Below are positions 1 to 10,462 of a stretch of 64,000 bases of DNA, in pieces (positions within the stretch are counted from its first letter, which is position 1; the number at the start of each line of letters is the position of its first letter). The DNA is from Lyophyllum atratum (taxonomy: Eukaryota > Basidiomycota > Agaricomycetes > Agaricales > Lyophyllaceae), in NCBI GenBank assembly GCA_014905825.1, contig JACGCN010000042.1, forward strand, positions 62,001-126,000, given 5' to 3'. Under the pieces are notes generated by a model that was not told where the DNA came from, did not search any database, and saw only the letters and a program-made list of their open reading frames with translations. A program made the translations under genes and the position numbers.

Positions 1-735
1 AAAGACAGGTCTGTCCTCCCTACACGAGTAACGTTCACCAGTTCAATCCAAGTTCACCCACCCTTTCGTACGTAGGCCTCAACGTCTACGACATCAGCAA
101 AAAATGCGAGGGCGAACCCGGCGATCTATGCTACCCAGTCACACGGTACTTTCCCCCTCCCCCCCCCCCAATTCTCAGTCTGACACACCGCCCACCCACC
201 CCCCCGTTCCCGCAGGAACATCTCGCGCTACCTAAACAGCCCCTCCACCCGCTTCCTCCTCGGCGTCGACCCCCGTGCCCCTTACCCCTACTCCCTCTGC
301 TCCTCCCGTGTCTCCCTCGCCTTCTCCGCCACCCTCGACGCCCAACGCCCCTCCACGCCCCTCCACGTCTCCGCCCTCCTCGAGCGCGGGGTCCGCGTGT
401 TGGTCTACGCCGGGACGCACGATCTCATATGTAATTGGGTGGGGAACGAGCGGTGGACGAGGGCGCTGGCGTGGAGTGGGAAAAGGGAGTTTGGGGGGGA
501 GGAGATGAGGGGGTGGGAGGTGGGGGGGAGGAGGGTGGGGGGGGTGAGGAGGTGGGGGGGGTTGGCGTTTGTTACGGTGGAGGGGGCGGGGCATATGGTG
601 AGTCACGCTTCTTTGTGTTCGGGCTTTGGCTGGGGAGGGTGGGAGCTGATTGGGATTTTATGATAGGTGCCGTATGATAAGCCGAGGGAGGCGTTGGAGC
701 TTGTTAAGCGGTGGATGGCGGGTGGGGAGTTGTAG
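1..735 (+). CDS. Serine carboxypeptidase, carboxypeptidase Y-like (3' part)
   Basis: This is the C-terminal third of a vacuolar or secreted serine carboxypeptidase (peptidase S10) that cleaves C-terminal residues; the 5' part lies outside the window. Exons read through roughly 77-143 (CEGEPGDLCYPVTR, typical of the cysteine-rich region), 217-597 and 668-735. The catalytic Asp is in VLVYAGTHDLICNWVGN (about 397-447). The catalytic His is in GAGHMVPYDKP, which is split by a short intron (GT at about 598, AG at about 667). The protein ends ELVKRWMAGGEL with TAG at 733-735. The Ser nucleophile motif is not in the window. The 3' coding region is very G-rich on the + strand. Family assignment is secure; vacuolar location is inferred from resemblance to CPY. 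Confidence 0.85.
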
Positions 736-1663
736 GTGTGTTGTGTAGTATAGTATTATTCTTATGTATGGTGTGTTCATGTTTAATGCTCAGCAGCGGT
801 CCCACACGCCAAAAAGACACGATCTTTTGACTAACCACGACAGAACACAATCGAGTAACATGGAGGGGAAGTTTGTATGGTGGATTTGCGTAGAAATTCC
901 AATTCTACATGTATTCTAGATTGCAGAACAAAAGAAATTGTCAAGATGATGGTTAGTATCCTGTTTCCACTTTTGTCAGTGTCATTACACAACATTGTGG
1001 CCCCAGAAACTTGAAGCTTGAGATTTTTGCGAGGAGAGAGTGGTCCCTCGTACATACGCCCGACCCCGGGGAACAGTATATCTGAGAGAAGCAAATAATC
1101 ATTTTGTACCTTTTTGTACTAATCGAGCCTCCACGAAGTTGTGATTGCTTCCATGTTCTAACGCACAGTTCTTCCTTCGCTTGACATTTCCTTCTATGTT
1201 TCATAAGTCGGGGCATCTGGATGTACTCTATGAATGTAATGTACGAATAACTCCCTCAGGCTCTTGATAGAGAACACGTCTTATCTTAATTCCGTTCTGA
1301 TAGGACCGTTCTCGTACGTAGAGCAGATTGTGTCACTTACTATCCGATGTAGACGCTGGTCCAGGTTTCCTGAAAGTATGTTTGCCGAAGAATCTACTGG
1401 ATTTCGATTCGATGACAGCTCCGCAGTCTATTAGCTGCCGGGAGTAATCCAGTCAGAGTCTGACTCAGACTCAGAGCTCCGAGGTCACTGGCAGTATTTT
1501 GCACAAGTAGCCGCATCTCACTTCTATGACTGTATTGACTCGACCGGGCCCAAGTAGAGCAATAGTTTGGTTTGAATCGAGAGGCCGCGGGGCTGTCTGG
1601 CCTGACATCGGATATCATGTAGTAGCAAATGCCAGGAGGCGCTAAGATTAACAACAATACATT
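736..1663. other. Intergenic, convergent gene ends
   Basis: This 0.9-kb gap lies between the carboxypeptidase stop and the cullin stop, so both flanking genes end here. Only short ORFs without recognisable motifs or splice continuity were seen. No repeat or RNA gene was recognised. Confidence 0.5.
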
Positions 1664-4580
1664 TCAAGCGACATAAAGGAATCTGTTCTTATCCTCCGAG
1701 CTCCTCTCCAAATAATCGGTCTCAACCAGTGCATCAATCCGCTTCTTGATAGCATCCACCGCCGGCACGAAATGATTCTTCACCGCCTCAATCGTGGCAG
1801 TCTTGAGCTGTTCATACGTCAGCTCCTTGCGCGCCTTCATGATCCGCACAATCGCAGCATCTAGGTAATGTTTCCTATCGCCCTCGATCGACTCGTTCGT
1901 CCTCTTCGATTCCTCCGGCTGCATCACATATCACGATCATGAGCCTTTGAGAAACATGAAGGCAGGAAGTAGCAACGCACGGAGACTTTCGCTTGAATGG
2001 AGTTGATGTGCACTTTCGGGCGTGGGTCTTCAAAGTTTACGTTGACCTGGAACACGTCCCTCTCATTGATGTCTCGTCCAGGTGGAATCTTCTTGAGCAC
2101 CTTCTTCTTTCCACACGCCAGACTCTGTAGGGTCCGCTTCAGCTCTCCCTCGTCTAGACATAACCAATCTTGTCAGCAAAAACGGTAAACAGAGCGAGAG
2201 GAGGGGCGAAGACTCAACCCATCCGCGTCTCCTCCAGAATGTCAGGATAGCGCCATTCTTCGGTGTCGTTGAAAAGGAGAAGAACGACGGCCTGGTACAA
2301 GCTGACCGAAAGCTCTTTGGTGCCAGGGCTGAACCGAGCTTTCAGCGTGGCCGTGCCAAGCGCGTGATCCCAGTCAAGGACGTGCCCAGAATGCCGCTCC
2401 TTGTAGTAATTCGCGTATGCCGTCAGTTCTTTCTGCATCTGCAGCGAAGCGTCAATAACTTTCGCAGGAATTTGGAGGAATTGATTTACACTGGGAGGCA
2501 AGTCGACAGTAGTCTTCTGGACGGTGAAAGGCCAGGCACTGCGTTGAAGGACCATGGCAGAAAGCTTGTGCCCTGCGCTACGACTATCCAGCCTCGAGTG
2601 GTATTCTCGGATCGACTCTCTTGAAAGGGCCAAATCCTTGAACATGTCCTCGCCCATCCCGAACTCCGGGTCGTATTCTATAGCCATCCATCATCTCAGG
2701 CCACGGCTAGAAGATAAACAACGTACCTTCCTTCAATTTCTTCAGCATCGCAGCCTCGAAATCATCAGACGCGCTCCTCTCAAGCAACAAGCGCTTCGCC
2801 AGCGATCGGTGGTAAAATGTCCTGAACACGTCCTTATCCTCCGTGAACCGGTACAGCGCCAGCACCGAATCAAGCAACGCCTGAAAGTCCGTATCACTGG
2901 TCGCGCCCTGGCCCCTGCGCATAGCGTGGTCAAGGTACTTCGCGATCATCTCCGCGGGTTTATTGCGGCGCGCCTTGAAGCCAATCGTGAACGCATCGCT
3001 GAGCGCATAGACGAAGTCGTTGTTCGGCTGTTTGTGAGTCACACTACTCGAACCCGCAGCAGTGGCAATGGGCTTCTCGTCGAGGAACGCAGTGGTGATG
3101 GCTTTGTCAGCCAGGCGCTTGAAGTCGAGCAGGCGCTGCACCATGTTGTCGTCATTGTTGGTGTCTTTGACGATGGCTTGAACTTGGGTCTACAGAAGCT
3201 TGGGCATGAGTACCGCGATATGGTGGGGGATTGAGTCATTTTACCTGGATATAGGCGCGGAAGGCGCTGACTAGCATCTTGACCCCACCCACTCGGGAGA
3301 AACGAGCGTACATGTTAGACAGAGTTTTGACGTTGCTCTCTACGTACGGACCGATGGCTGCAGAGAACGAGTTAGTGAAGTCGTAGTTTGACGAGGGTGT
3401 ACTTGCACGTACTCTCGTTAGCCAACCACTCTAGCCTCCCACCCCATATAGCCTGCTCCACGGTTTCCCGAACTATCGTCCAGCTTCCGATAGGCAGAAC
3501 ATCTTTCGCGCGCTGGACTTCCTCTTCAATCCGGATGTAGGCGTGTTTGAAGAATCCTTGAGCGTCCGCCTGCATGGACACGGACAGCTCCTCAGATTCC
3601 GTCGTGTAGTAGGCTTTGGTGATCTTGATGAAGTAGGCTTCGAATGAGGAGTATTGCTTGTGGGAGACCAAGTGCGCAACAAGTTTGGGGATCTCGGACC
3701 GAAGGTCATGTTCCAGGTGGAACTGTCTTTCATAGTTCGTCCACTCGAGGACACCAGTTCTGAGCCGTATCGCGATCTGAGGGTTCTCGAAGATCCTTGC
3801 GGCAAAGAGACCGAAGGCAAGTGATCTGGTACAAGAATGAGTGCGAGTTTAGCATGTATATGCAGAGGGGCAGATTTTACCTGATGTTGTTCGTTCCAGG
3901 ATTACTGACAACGTATACCTGATCCAAGTAAGTCAACAGGGATTTGAGCAGTGACTGCGCAACCTGTCAGCGGTGATGGAGAATAAGAAAACAGTGTCGC
4001 TCACGATCTGCTTCTCAAACCACCCGCAGGCTGCGACAAACTGTTCAATCCACTTCATGCTCTTGCCGTCCTCAACTTCCTCTGCCGTGAGGCTGCTCGC
4101 AAGACGGCCGACTGCTTGCTCTAATTCGATTTTCAGGGTCCCGTAAAGACCTTCGCCCTTGTTCGCGATACAGACCACGTAGCGACATGCAGAGTAAATG
4201 GATTCATAGGTCGCAGGAAGTCCTTCCACTGCATCCCGCGTCAAGATTGTTCGGATGCTCCGTCGAAGCAGACTGAAATGTGTATCCTCGTTGGTAGGTC
4301 TATGGGCTATGACCATCACGTCGAGTTTATCACAGTTGAGGCACAATATACTAAGAGCTCACGTACGCCAGTCTCCAATGACTTTGATTTTTATCGGACC
4401 TTGTACACGCGTTCGTTGGGATCTAGAAGCGGAGGCAGCGTCAGAGTCGACGTCCCTGCGGGCAGTCTTGCGACGAGGAGATGCCGACCCATCATCAAGT
4501 GTTTCTGTCACTGTGGGTCGTATAGACGCGAATGCATTAGAGGTCTTGGGCAACGTTAGAAGTGTAAAAACATCGGTCAT
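1664..4580 (-). CDS. cul4: Cullin-4, scaffold of a CRL4 ubiquitin ligase
   Basis: This multi-exon gene is read right to left, with ATG at 4580 (MTDVFTLLTLPK). Cullins hold a RING protein (Rbx1) at the C-terminus and a substrate adaptor (DDB1 for Cul4) at the N-terminus. Visible parts are a basic, low-complexity N-terminus, cullin repeats in exons between 4346 and 3372 (WTIVRETVEQAIWGGRLEWL), the cullin homology domain between 3144 and 2214 (FRTFYHRSLAKRLLLERSA, with ALGTATLKARF further on), and a last exon 1927-1664 with the winged-helix neddylation segment. That segment contains DAAIVRIMKARKEL, where the Lys is the expected NEDD8 site, and ends in RFLYVA. The end pattern fits Cul4 better than Cul1 or Cul3. 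The gene looks intact. Its start codon is about 185 bp from the 3' end of a LINE inserted on the same strand. Confidence 0.88.
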
Positions 4581-4765
4581 CGTCGTAGCTGATGATCAAG
4601 GACTTGGACTTCCAACAATGGGTACGGTGGCTGTGCGTATTGTGATAACCGAAGACTTTTTGATGGTCTACAACAGTCTACAACTCATCTTCTTGTGCCA
4701 CCGCCAATACGAGTATGGCCATTCAAACAATTGACCGAGCGTTCAGAACAAGTTCAAAGGAATCA

Positions 4766-4788
4766 ATAGTGATAGTGATAGTGATATT
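4766..4788 (-). repeat. LINE 3' tail, (TATCAC)n microsatellite
   Basis: On the minus strand the element ends in about three and a half ATCACT units directly after GGGTAAT. The same tail ends the truncated element at 21593-21615. A shared short tandem repeat in place of poly(A) is typical of some LINE groups and marks where target-primed reverse transcription starts. Confidence 0.8.
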
Positions 4789-5260
4789 ACCCACGAGCGG
4801 TCCCGAAAAGGAACATGTGGGGGTTCCGTGCTACGTACATGCATCAATGTACGCTACGGGCGCAAACCAACCATTGCCGCTATGATATACGGGATCGCAC
4901 GGGTTAGTTAAGCTACGCGATTTTCACTGAAGCAGTTGTGAATGTTGGATACCCTTGTAGCACCGAAGAATTGGGAAGGCGGGAAGGATGCGGGAGAAAT
5001 ACGGGACGTGAGCGAGGGTAACAGCCAGTAGCTGTTGAGTGTGGTGTGCAGATAGTTACGTCACAGATGCATCAATGGAGAGCAGTCCCCGGCCAATGTG
5101 GCAGGATAGTGCGGGTAAAACCCAGTAGGAGTCCGGTAGCAGTTCTCTGCATGCCGAACATAACTCCCCGACGTCCAGGACCGTTGTCAAGTGTTCTCTG
5201 CACAATGACAGCAGAAGAAACTTAAGGGGGTAACGTTGGAATAGAAAGGGAATATATACA

Positions 5261-8200
5261 TTATGTAGCAGGTGGTACTAAGAGCGGGATACTGCTGAAC
5301 ACTGTGAAAACGTCATATATGTAAGCAGCAAATAAAGGACACAGTTCGTGATCGTTGATGATGAGGTGGATGAGCGTCGATGCAGGTGCGCAACGGTAAG
5401 GAATACGAAGAACGGGGCAAAGCATGAAGAGTGCGGAAACAAATTGACGCCGTAGAGGCTGTAAGTCCGGATGACCTTGGCAGCCGAACAAGGCGTGAAT
5501 CTCGTCCTCCACGACCAGTTGACAAAAGCGACAGAGGCGACGTGCCCGCGGAATATGAGCCCGACCGGTAGCGTCGCGACGAAGCTGCTCGATGGCGAGG
5601 CAGTGATCGGATAAAAGGAAGCGGGTGATGGCGACACGGTGAAGCGGGTTCGGGATTTTTAGGTATGGTTGCAGATATCGTTTTGTGACGTCGTGGTTGC
5701 CGACGTGAAACACAAGTTTTGTGGAATTACGCCAAAGATCCATCAGATGTTGCTTGGCGGAGAGGGCAACATGGGATGAGAGATCGGGAGCACGGATAGT
5801 CAGGTCGTTGAGGGTAACATCGATGGGGTAAGGTAAACTATTGCACACTTGAATGAGGTCACTGACCCAAGAGAGTCCACCAATGGAAGCTAGGTGGAGG
5901 GAATCATGAAGAGCACATGATGCGAGGTGAGTGCGGGGGAGGTTGAGGGCATACAGAAGATAGCCAATGGAAAGCATAAGTCTTCGGTACTTAATGGGCA
6001 TTATTCCTGTTTCAGTGAATAGGGGGTGCAGCACGGAGCGAGCTGAGAGACGCAGCATACGACGTAGAAAGGAGTGCTGAGCGTTTTCGAGTTCGCGCAG
6101 TCCGACGCGATCAACATCGATGATAATCTCGCACCCAGATATCAGGTGTGGATCCACACGTGCCATGTACAGTATTCTTCCGTCTGCAGGAGGCAAAATG
6201 CCTAGGAAGGAGTCTATGGCGAAGGTGGCTCCCGAGATACTCCGTGCGGCAGATGCTTTCAAAGTGGAGTGTGTTCGGAATATGTGTTTTTGGCTGAAGT
6301 CGAAGGTGATACCGACGTAGGTATATGATGTGACATATTTGATAGGATTGGAGTTCATGTAGAGGGTAGGTTTAGGACCTCTGTAGGGACCTGCGATTGC
6401 CCACTCTGATTTGACGATGCTGATAATCATGCGGTTGATGGAGCACCATCGACAGAGGGCGTCGAGCTTGGCCTGAAGACCGGTATATGAAGTGCAGAAG
6501 AGAACAATGTCGTCTGCCAGTTCGACATGGGAAATGGGACGTCCAGCCAGACGAATGTCATGGGGATGAGGAAGAACAGCGAAATCGGAGAAGAAGACAT
6601 TCCAGAGACCAGGGGAAGCAGTATCTCCGGTCAATAGACCAATCAAAGACTGGAAGGTCTGAGACAGTTCCCCGGAAGCGCGAACGACGTAACGCATTTC
6701 AGCATACAAGTTGCGCAGCCAATCGAAAACAGGTCCTGAAACACCTTTTCCATATAGTTTTGCCCATAACGTAGGCAGGTCAGTTGATGGAAATGCGTTT
6801 TTGAGGTCGACGAATGCGATGAACAGCGGTTTTCCATTCTGACGAGCACGTTCAATGGCGCATCGTAGGATGAAGGAGTTGTTGTTAGTTCGATACTTCG
6901 GCCGAAAACCATTCTGAGTGTCGGGTAAAATGTGCTCTGCTTCAGCCCAGTCGCGAATACGTTTATCGACGAGCAGAGTGAGGAGCTTCAGCATGCAGGA
7001 TTCCAGGCCAATGAGACGATAATTGTCAGGATTAGTCCCGTCCTGTTTGGTTTTAAGGATGCCGATGAGAACGGTGTGGAGCCATGGGCCTGGTGTTCGG
7101 CCGGAGTCAATACATGCCTGCAGAAGGGGCAGTAAGTGCTCGTTGGGTATGTTGCCAATCGATGCGTAGGACACTCCATCTGCGCCACGTGCACTTTTAG
7201 GGCTATGTTTCGCCAGTTTACTTTTGGCCCATTGCAATTCCTCTATGGCGAACGGCCGGCTGAAGAAGGACCCTGTTGTACGATCGACAGTAATGTCTGG
7301 GAGGGCACTAGTAAGACACATAGCAGCCTCGTGGGCAGGAGTGTCAAACTGCGGTGGGGGATTAGGCAGTGGATTGATTCGTGCACGGAAGACATGGAAC
7401 AGTTGCTCCGCCGTCACCTCAGGAGGACGAGATTTAGGGTCAGTCCACTTGCGAACCAAAGACCAATATTCTCGATTCGTCTGGCAGGCCTTCAAAGCTT
7501 GTAAGTTGGACACCTTGGCAGCACGCTCAGCTGCCCGGCCACGATGAGCGTCAGAATTGAAGTCAATATGTTCAGGTGAGATGTCGAGCATATGTTTGGG
7601 CGTGGGAGGGGAAGTTGGCGCTAATGGGGTAGACACTTTCGGTGTAGGTGAGGCATCGACGGGGGGATCCCAATGCTGCGGATGCGGGGCTCGCGTTGGG
7701 AGCAAGTACACGATACCCGCTGGTGAGTTATGCACTCGCGCACAAACAGTAGTAGCGAGTGACCGAGCCTCAATGTGGTGTGCGACACGATTGGAAGCAT
7801 CAAGAGGTTGAAAGTCGACCGATGATGTCCGCACGGTGAGGAATTGCACAATAAGGGAGAAGATATCGCCGTTGGGACATTGCCATCCCCGTGATGCATG
7901 TCTGGCTGCGAAGAAGACCAGCGTTCGAATCAATGTTTTTGACTGGCAATAAATGCGGAGGGGAATGTGGGTCGGTGTGTGTTGAAGAATATATAGGACA
8001 GCTGCTGGTGCTGCTCTTGCATCGGTTTGTGAGCCAGTAATTCGACGTCCAACGTTCCGCAAACATTTTGGTCCGTAATATACACCAAATGAGGCAGTAG
8101 GTGGACCCCGATCCTGACGATGGCATGTAGAGGCGATGTACACAATTTGAGGGGGAACAGTGTCGTAGGCGTCGCCATATAGTTTTATAGTGGCGGCGTC

Positions 8201-9154
8201 ATCGGTCAGAGTTGTGGTCAGTGTATTCTGGAGCATGAGGTTCAAGTGACTAGTCGCGTCGTCGCAAATGGAATTAGCAAGTAAGTCACTCAAGGCTTTA
8301 CGAGCATTGGAGGGACGACTGATAATGCCAGGATTATGTGGGACACAGATGTTCAGAGTCAATCGCAATTGTGCGTGATCGGACCAAGAGCTCTCAATTG
8401 CAGTTATTGAATGAGGGTGCAAAAGAGGCAGAAGGCCAACACTGGCTATTGCGTAGTCGACTACAGCAAGTCCTCCTGGCTGAAATGAGGTATATGATCC
8501 ATGTGGGGAGGAGTCGAAGTTGGTACCGTTGAGTATGGCAAGAGAGTGTTGTGTGCACATAGCTAGCAGTCGGTTACCACGAGAGTTCCGCACAGGGTCT
8601 GGAGAAGACCTTGGGAGTACCGCATCCGGACATGTTGCCTGAATTGACGCAGTTCGGGCGTTGAGATCGCCCAGCAGAAGGAGTGGAGCAGAAGAAATCG
8701 TGGAGATCATAGTAATGGTGGTGAAGAGACGCTCTTCAGGACTGATGTTTGTCCACTTTTGCCATTTTGAGGACACGGGGGGTACATAGGAAGCGACTAT
8801 GATACACGCAGGGAGCTGGAGGACAAGAAGATCAGGTGCACATACATGGTTCATGACATGTGCGTCTATGGAAGAGTTGACAACGGCAGCTACACCTCCT
8901 CTCTGTGAATCGCAGTTGGGAGATTCTGGTCGAGACATTGCGAAGATGACGAAACCATGTGGGAGTTGCAAAATGTGCTCCTGAGATGGTCGAAGCCACG
9001 TCTCGAGGAAAAAGGTAACATCATGTTGAAGTATTAAGTTAACAATCTCAGGCTGCGTGATTTTGAGTGGCAAGTTACCGTGAAGGTTCCATGCACATAT
9101 ATGTAAGCTATGTAAAGGAGCTGAGGACACGTAAAATTCAAGTGAGGGGATAAG
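5261..9154 (-). CDS. LINE ORF2: endonuclease, RNase H-like domain, reverse transcriptase, zinc knuckle
   Basis: One open frame of about 1,290 codons. Residue numbers count from codon 9130. The APE endonuclease spans about 10-260: CAWNLHG (15), FFLETW (43), LLLGDLNAR (153) and SSWSDHAQL (249), so all catalytic motifs are present. An RNase H-like region spans about 317-465. The reverse transcriptase spans about 680-960: motif A FIAFVDLKNAFP, motif B GLLTGDTASPG, motif C ELADDIVLF (LADD where FADD or YADD is usual). A CX2C...HX4C knuckle sits near the C-terminus (LCRFC, then HALFGC). No ATG precedes the endonuclease; the frame is open straight from the ORF1 UAG, and the first in-frame ATG is near 8938, inside the endonuclease. 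Translation therefore probably needs readthrough or non-AUG reinitiation. Stop at 5261-5263. Confidence 0.9.
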   Translation of the reverse strand, partial: LIPSLEFYVSSAPLHSLHICAWNLHGNLPLKITQPEIVNLILQHDVTFFLETWLRPSQEHILQLPHGFVIFAMSRPESPNCDSQRGGVAAVVNSSIDAHVMNHVCAPDLLVLQLPACIIVASYVPPVSSKWQKWTNISPEERLFTTITMISTISSAPLLLLGDLNARTASIQATCPDAVLPRSSPDPVRNSRGNRLLAMCTQHSLAILNGTNFDSSPHGSYTSFQPGGLAVVDYAIASVGLLPLLHPHSITAIESSWSDHAQLRLTLNICVPHNPGIISRPSNARKALSDLLANSICDDATSHLNLMLQNTLTTTLTDDAATIKLYGDAYDTVPPQIVYIASTCHRQDRGPPTASFGVYYGPKCLRNVGRRITGSQTDARAAPAAVLYILQHTPTHIPLRIYCQSKTLIRTLVFFAARHASRGWQCPNGDIFSLIVQFLTVRTSSVDFQPLDASNRVAHHIEARSLATTVCARVHNSPAGIVYLLPTRAPHPQHWDPPVDASPTPKVSTPLAPTSPPTPKHMLDISPEHIDFNSDAHRGRAAERAAKVSNLQALKACQTNREYWSLVRKWTDPKSRPPEVTAEQLFHVFRARINPLPNPPPQFDTPAHEAAMCLTSALPDITVDRTTGSFFSRPFAIEELQWAKSKLAKHSPKSARGADGVSYASIGNIPNEHLLPLLQACIDSGRTPGPWLHTVLIGILKTKQDGTNPDNYRLIGLESCMLKLLTLLVDKRIRDWAEAEHILPDTQNGFRPKYRTNNNSFILRCAIERARQNGKPLFIAFVDLKNAFPSTDLPTLWAKLYGKGVSGPVFDWLRNLYAEMRYVVRASGELSQTFQSLIGLLTGDTASPGLWNVFFSDFAVLPHPHDIRLAGRPISHVELADDIVLFCTSYTGLQAKLDALCRWCSINRMIISIVKSEWAIAGPYRGPKPTLYMNSNPIKYVTSYTYVGITFDFSQKHIFRTHSTLKASAARSISGATFAIDSFLGILPPADGRILYMARVDPHLISGCEIIIDVDRVGLRELENAQHSFLRRMLRLSARSVLHPLFTETGIMPIKYRRLMLSIGYLLYALNLPRTHLASCALHDSLHLASIGGLSWVSDLIQVCNSLPYPIDVTLNDLTIRAPDLSSHVALSAKQHLMDLWRNSTKLVFHVGNHDVTKRYLQPYLKIPNPLHRVAITRFLLSDHCLAIEQLRRDATGRAHIPRARRLCRFCQLVVEDEIHALFGCQGHPDLQPLRRQFVSALFMLCPVLRIPYRCAPASTLIHLIINDHELCPLFAAYIYDVFTVFSSIPLLVPPAT

Positions 9155-10417
9155 CTACCCCCGGAAGTCGTTGCCGGTGATGGTCGCCAGATCCCCTCTG
9201 GGGGGTGGGTGAAGCTCCTCGCCCTGCCTAGCAGTCATGTGTGACATGCCCTCGGGAGGTTGCGCCATAAATCTTGCAACGAAGGATCGGGCAAGATCCT
9301 GGTTGAGGAAACGGATGCTGAGGACGTTCGTGATGTTATTTGCACGTGTCGCGCTGGACATGTCGGACTCTTTGAATCCAGGGACGCTCTGTAGTAGGCA
9401 ATGCGCAATGGTAACAGAGTGACCGACGCGAGCTACTGGCTGAATCAGTACATCACGATTGTCGGACTGCCACCGGGGTCGCTTTTGTTGGGTGGCGTCG
9501 GGGTCATGCGGCCGCTTCTGTGCAGTTCCGGCATGGGAGGTAGACGCATAAGAAGACGGTGGATCAACGGGAGGGCGGCTATATGGGAGTTGTGAAGATT
9601 GTGGAAGCGGGTCTACTGGTTGAGGTGGGTAATATGTCGGCGCAGTGGATGCAGCAGGGAGAGTGGGGGGCGCAGGAAGAGAACGTGCGTGTTGGAGGTC
9701 ATGCCGGAGGCCATTAACTGCCCGAGAGAGGATGTTGACATCTTTGCCGTAGGCAGCGACAGTGTTACACAGCTTCGTAAATTGTTCGTTGCTGCGGAGG
9801 GCGTGGTCGAATGAGGATGGAGTAACAGAATTTTGGGAGAGCCTGCCGTAATCTTCAACCAGTCTTGTGACGTTTCGATTACGGTTCGCAGTGGAGGATG
9901 TGAGGGAGGAGAGATTGTCCTCAAGTTGCTTGACGTGGGAAGCGAGGATTGCGTCGTTATGGAATCCCCTATGCAAGTCATCGCGAGCTGTACCTGCACG
10001 AGGCGACGACATAGGAAGCACGATTCCAAGGATGTCGACCATAGAGCGGTCGTGGTCGGTGATGATGGGGGTCGGAGAGGACGAGGAGGCGGCATCTGCC
10101 GCAGCAGAAGGATCGGGGAGGGGTTGGGTGGGTGTAGCGAGGGCGGCAGAAGACTTCTGTTTCTGTTTACCTTTGCCTTTTGCATTTCGTTTCACAGGGG
10201 ACACATTTGCATCACTGGGTTCCTCGCCGGGTCCGACGTCTTCACCACCACCCAACGCAGCAGCAGAGGACAGAGCAAGCGTACTGCAGAAGCTAGTTTG
10301 AGCAGTATCTGTGACGGGGTCCAAGTCTTCGTGTTGGGGAGTCAATGGTGTATCGTCGTCAAGAGGGGTGATGATTGGGAACTCGGGAAGAGGAGGAGGC
10401 TGCTGAAGTTGGTCCAT
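9155..10417 (-). CDS. LINE ORF1, nucleic-acid-binding chaperone-like protein
   Basis: The start is chosen at the ATG at 10417 (MDQLQQPPPLPEFP); the frame is open to about 10462 without another ATG. The 420-aa product has an acidic, Pro-rich N-terminus, a basic stretch KRNAKGKGKQKQK that could bind RNA or act as a nuclear signal, a Ser/Pro-rich spacer, a heptad-like region around VKQLEDNLSSLTS, a second basic cluster QQKRPR, and a C-terminal segment (DVLIQPVARVGHSVTIAHCL to RSFVARFMAQ) whose alternating pattern could be an RRM-like fold. No CCHC knuckle was seen. It ends FRG then TAG (9157-9155), in the same frame as ORF2. The role is inferred from its position in the element. Confidence 0.75.
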   Translation of the reverse strand: MDQLQQPPPLPEFPIITPLDDDTPLTPQHEDLDPVTDTAQTSFCSTLALSSAAALGGGEDVGPGEEPSDANVSPVKRNAKGKGKQKQKSSAALATPTQPLPDPSAAADAASSSSPTPIITDHDRSMVDILGIVLPMSSPRAGTARDDLHRGFHNDAILASHVKQLEDNLSSLTSSTANRNRNVTRLVEDYGRLSQNSVTPSSFDHALRSNEQFTKLCNTVAAYGKDVNILSRAVNGLRHDLQHARSLPAPPTLPAASTAPTYYPPQPVDPLPQSSQLPYSRPPVDPPSSYASTSHAGTAQKRPHDPDATQQKRPRWQSDNRDVLIQPVARVGHSVTIAHCLLQSVPGFKESDMSSATRANNITNVLSIRFLNQDLARSFVARFMAQPPEGMSHMTARQGEELHPPPRGDLATITGNDFRG

Positions 10418-10462
10418 GTACGCAATCTCGCCAGCAGATGTGTTCACCGTAATAAATAACAA

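Larger units (their letters stand above)
4766..10462 (-). mobile_element. Non-LTR retrotransposon (LINE), apparently full coding capacity
   Basis: The element is read right to left: 5' leader, ORF1 (10417-9155), in-frame UAG, ORF2 with APE-type endonuclease and reverse transcriptase, about 480 bp of 3' UTR, and a short tandem-repeat tail at 4766-4788. Neither ORF is broken, so the copy may be recent. The last 110 bp before the tail are closely matched by a second, broken element ending at 21615, which fixes the 3' end. I could not fix the 5' end: ORF1 is open to about 10462, the leader may extend further right, and I found no convincing target-site duplication. It shows the general layout of fungal LINEs (EN, RT, C-terminal zinc knuckle), but the clade cannot be set without phylogeny. 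Confidence 0.9.

Noticed and set aside
9613..10459. Long ORFs in other frames over LINE ORF1 (190 codons minus, 208 codons plus)
   Set aside because: Low-complexity shadows of the Pro/Ser-rich ORF1. ORF1 is the one that ends in phase with ORF2 and has domain-like order.
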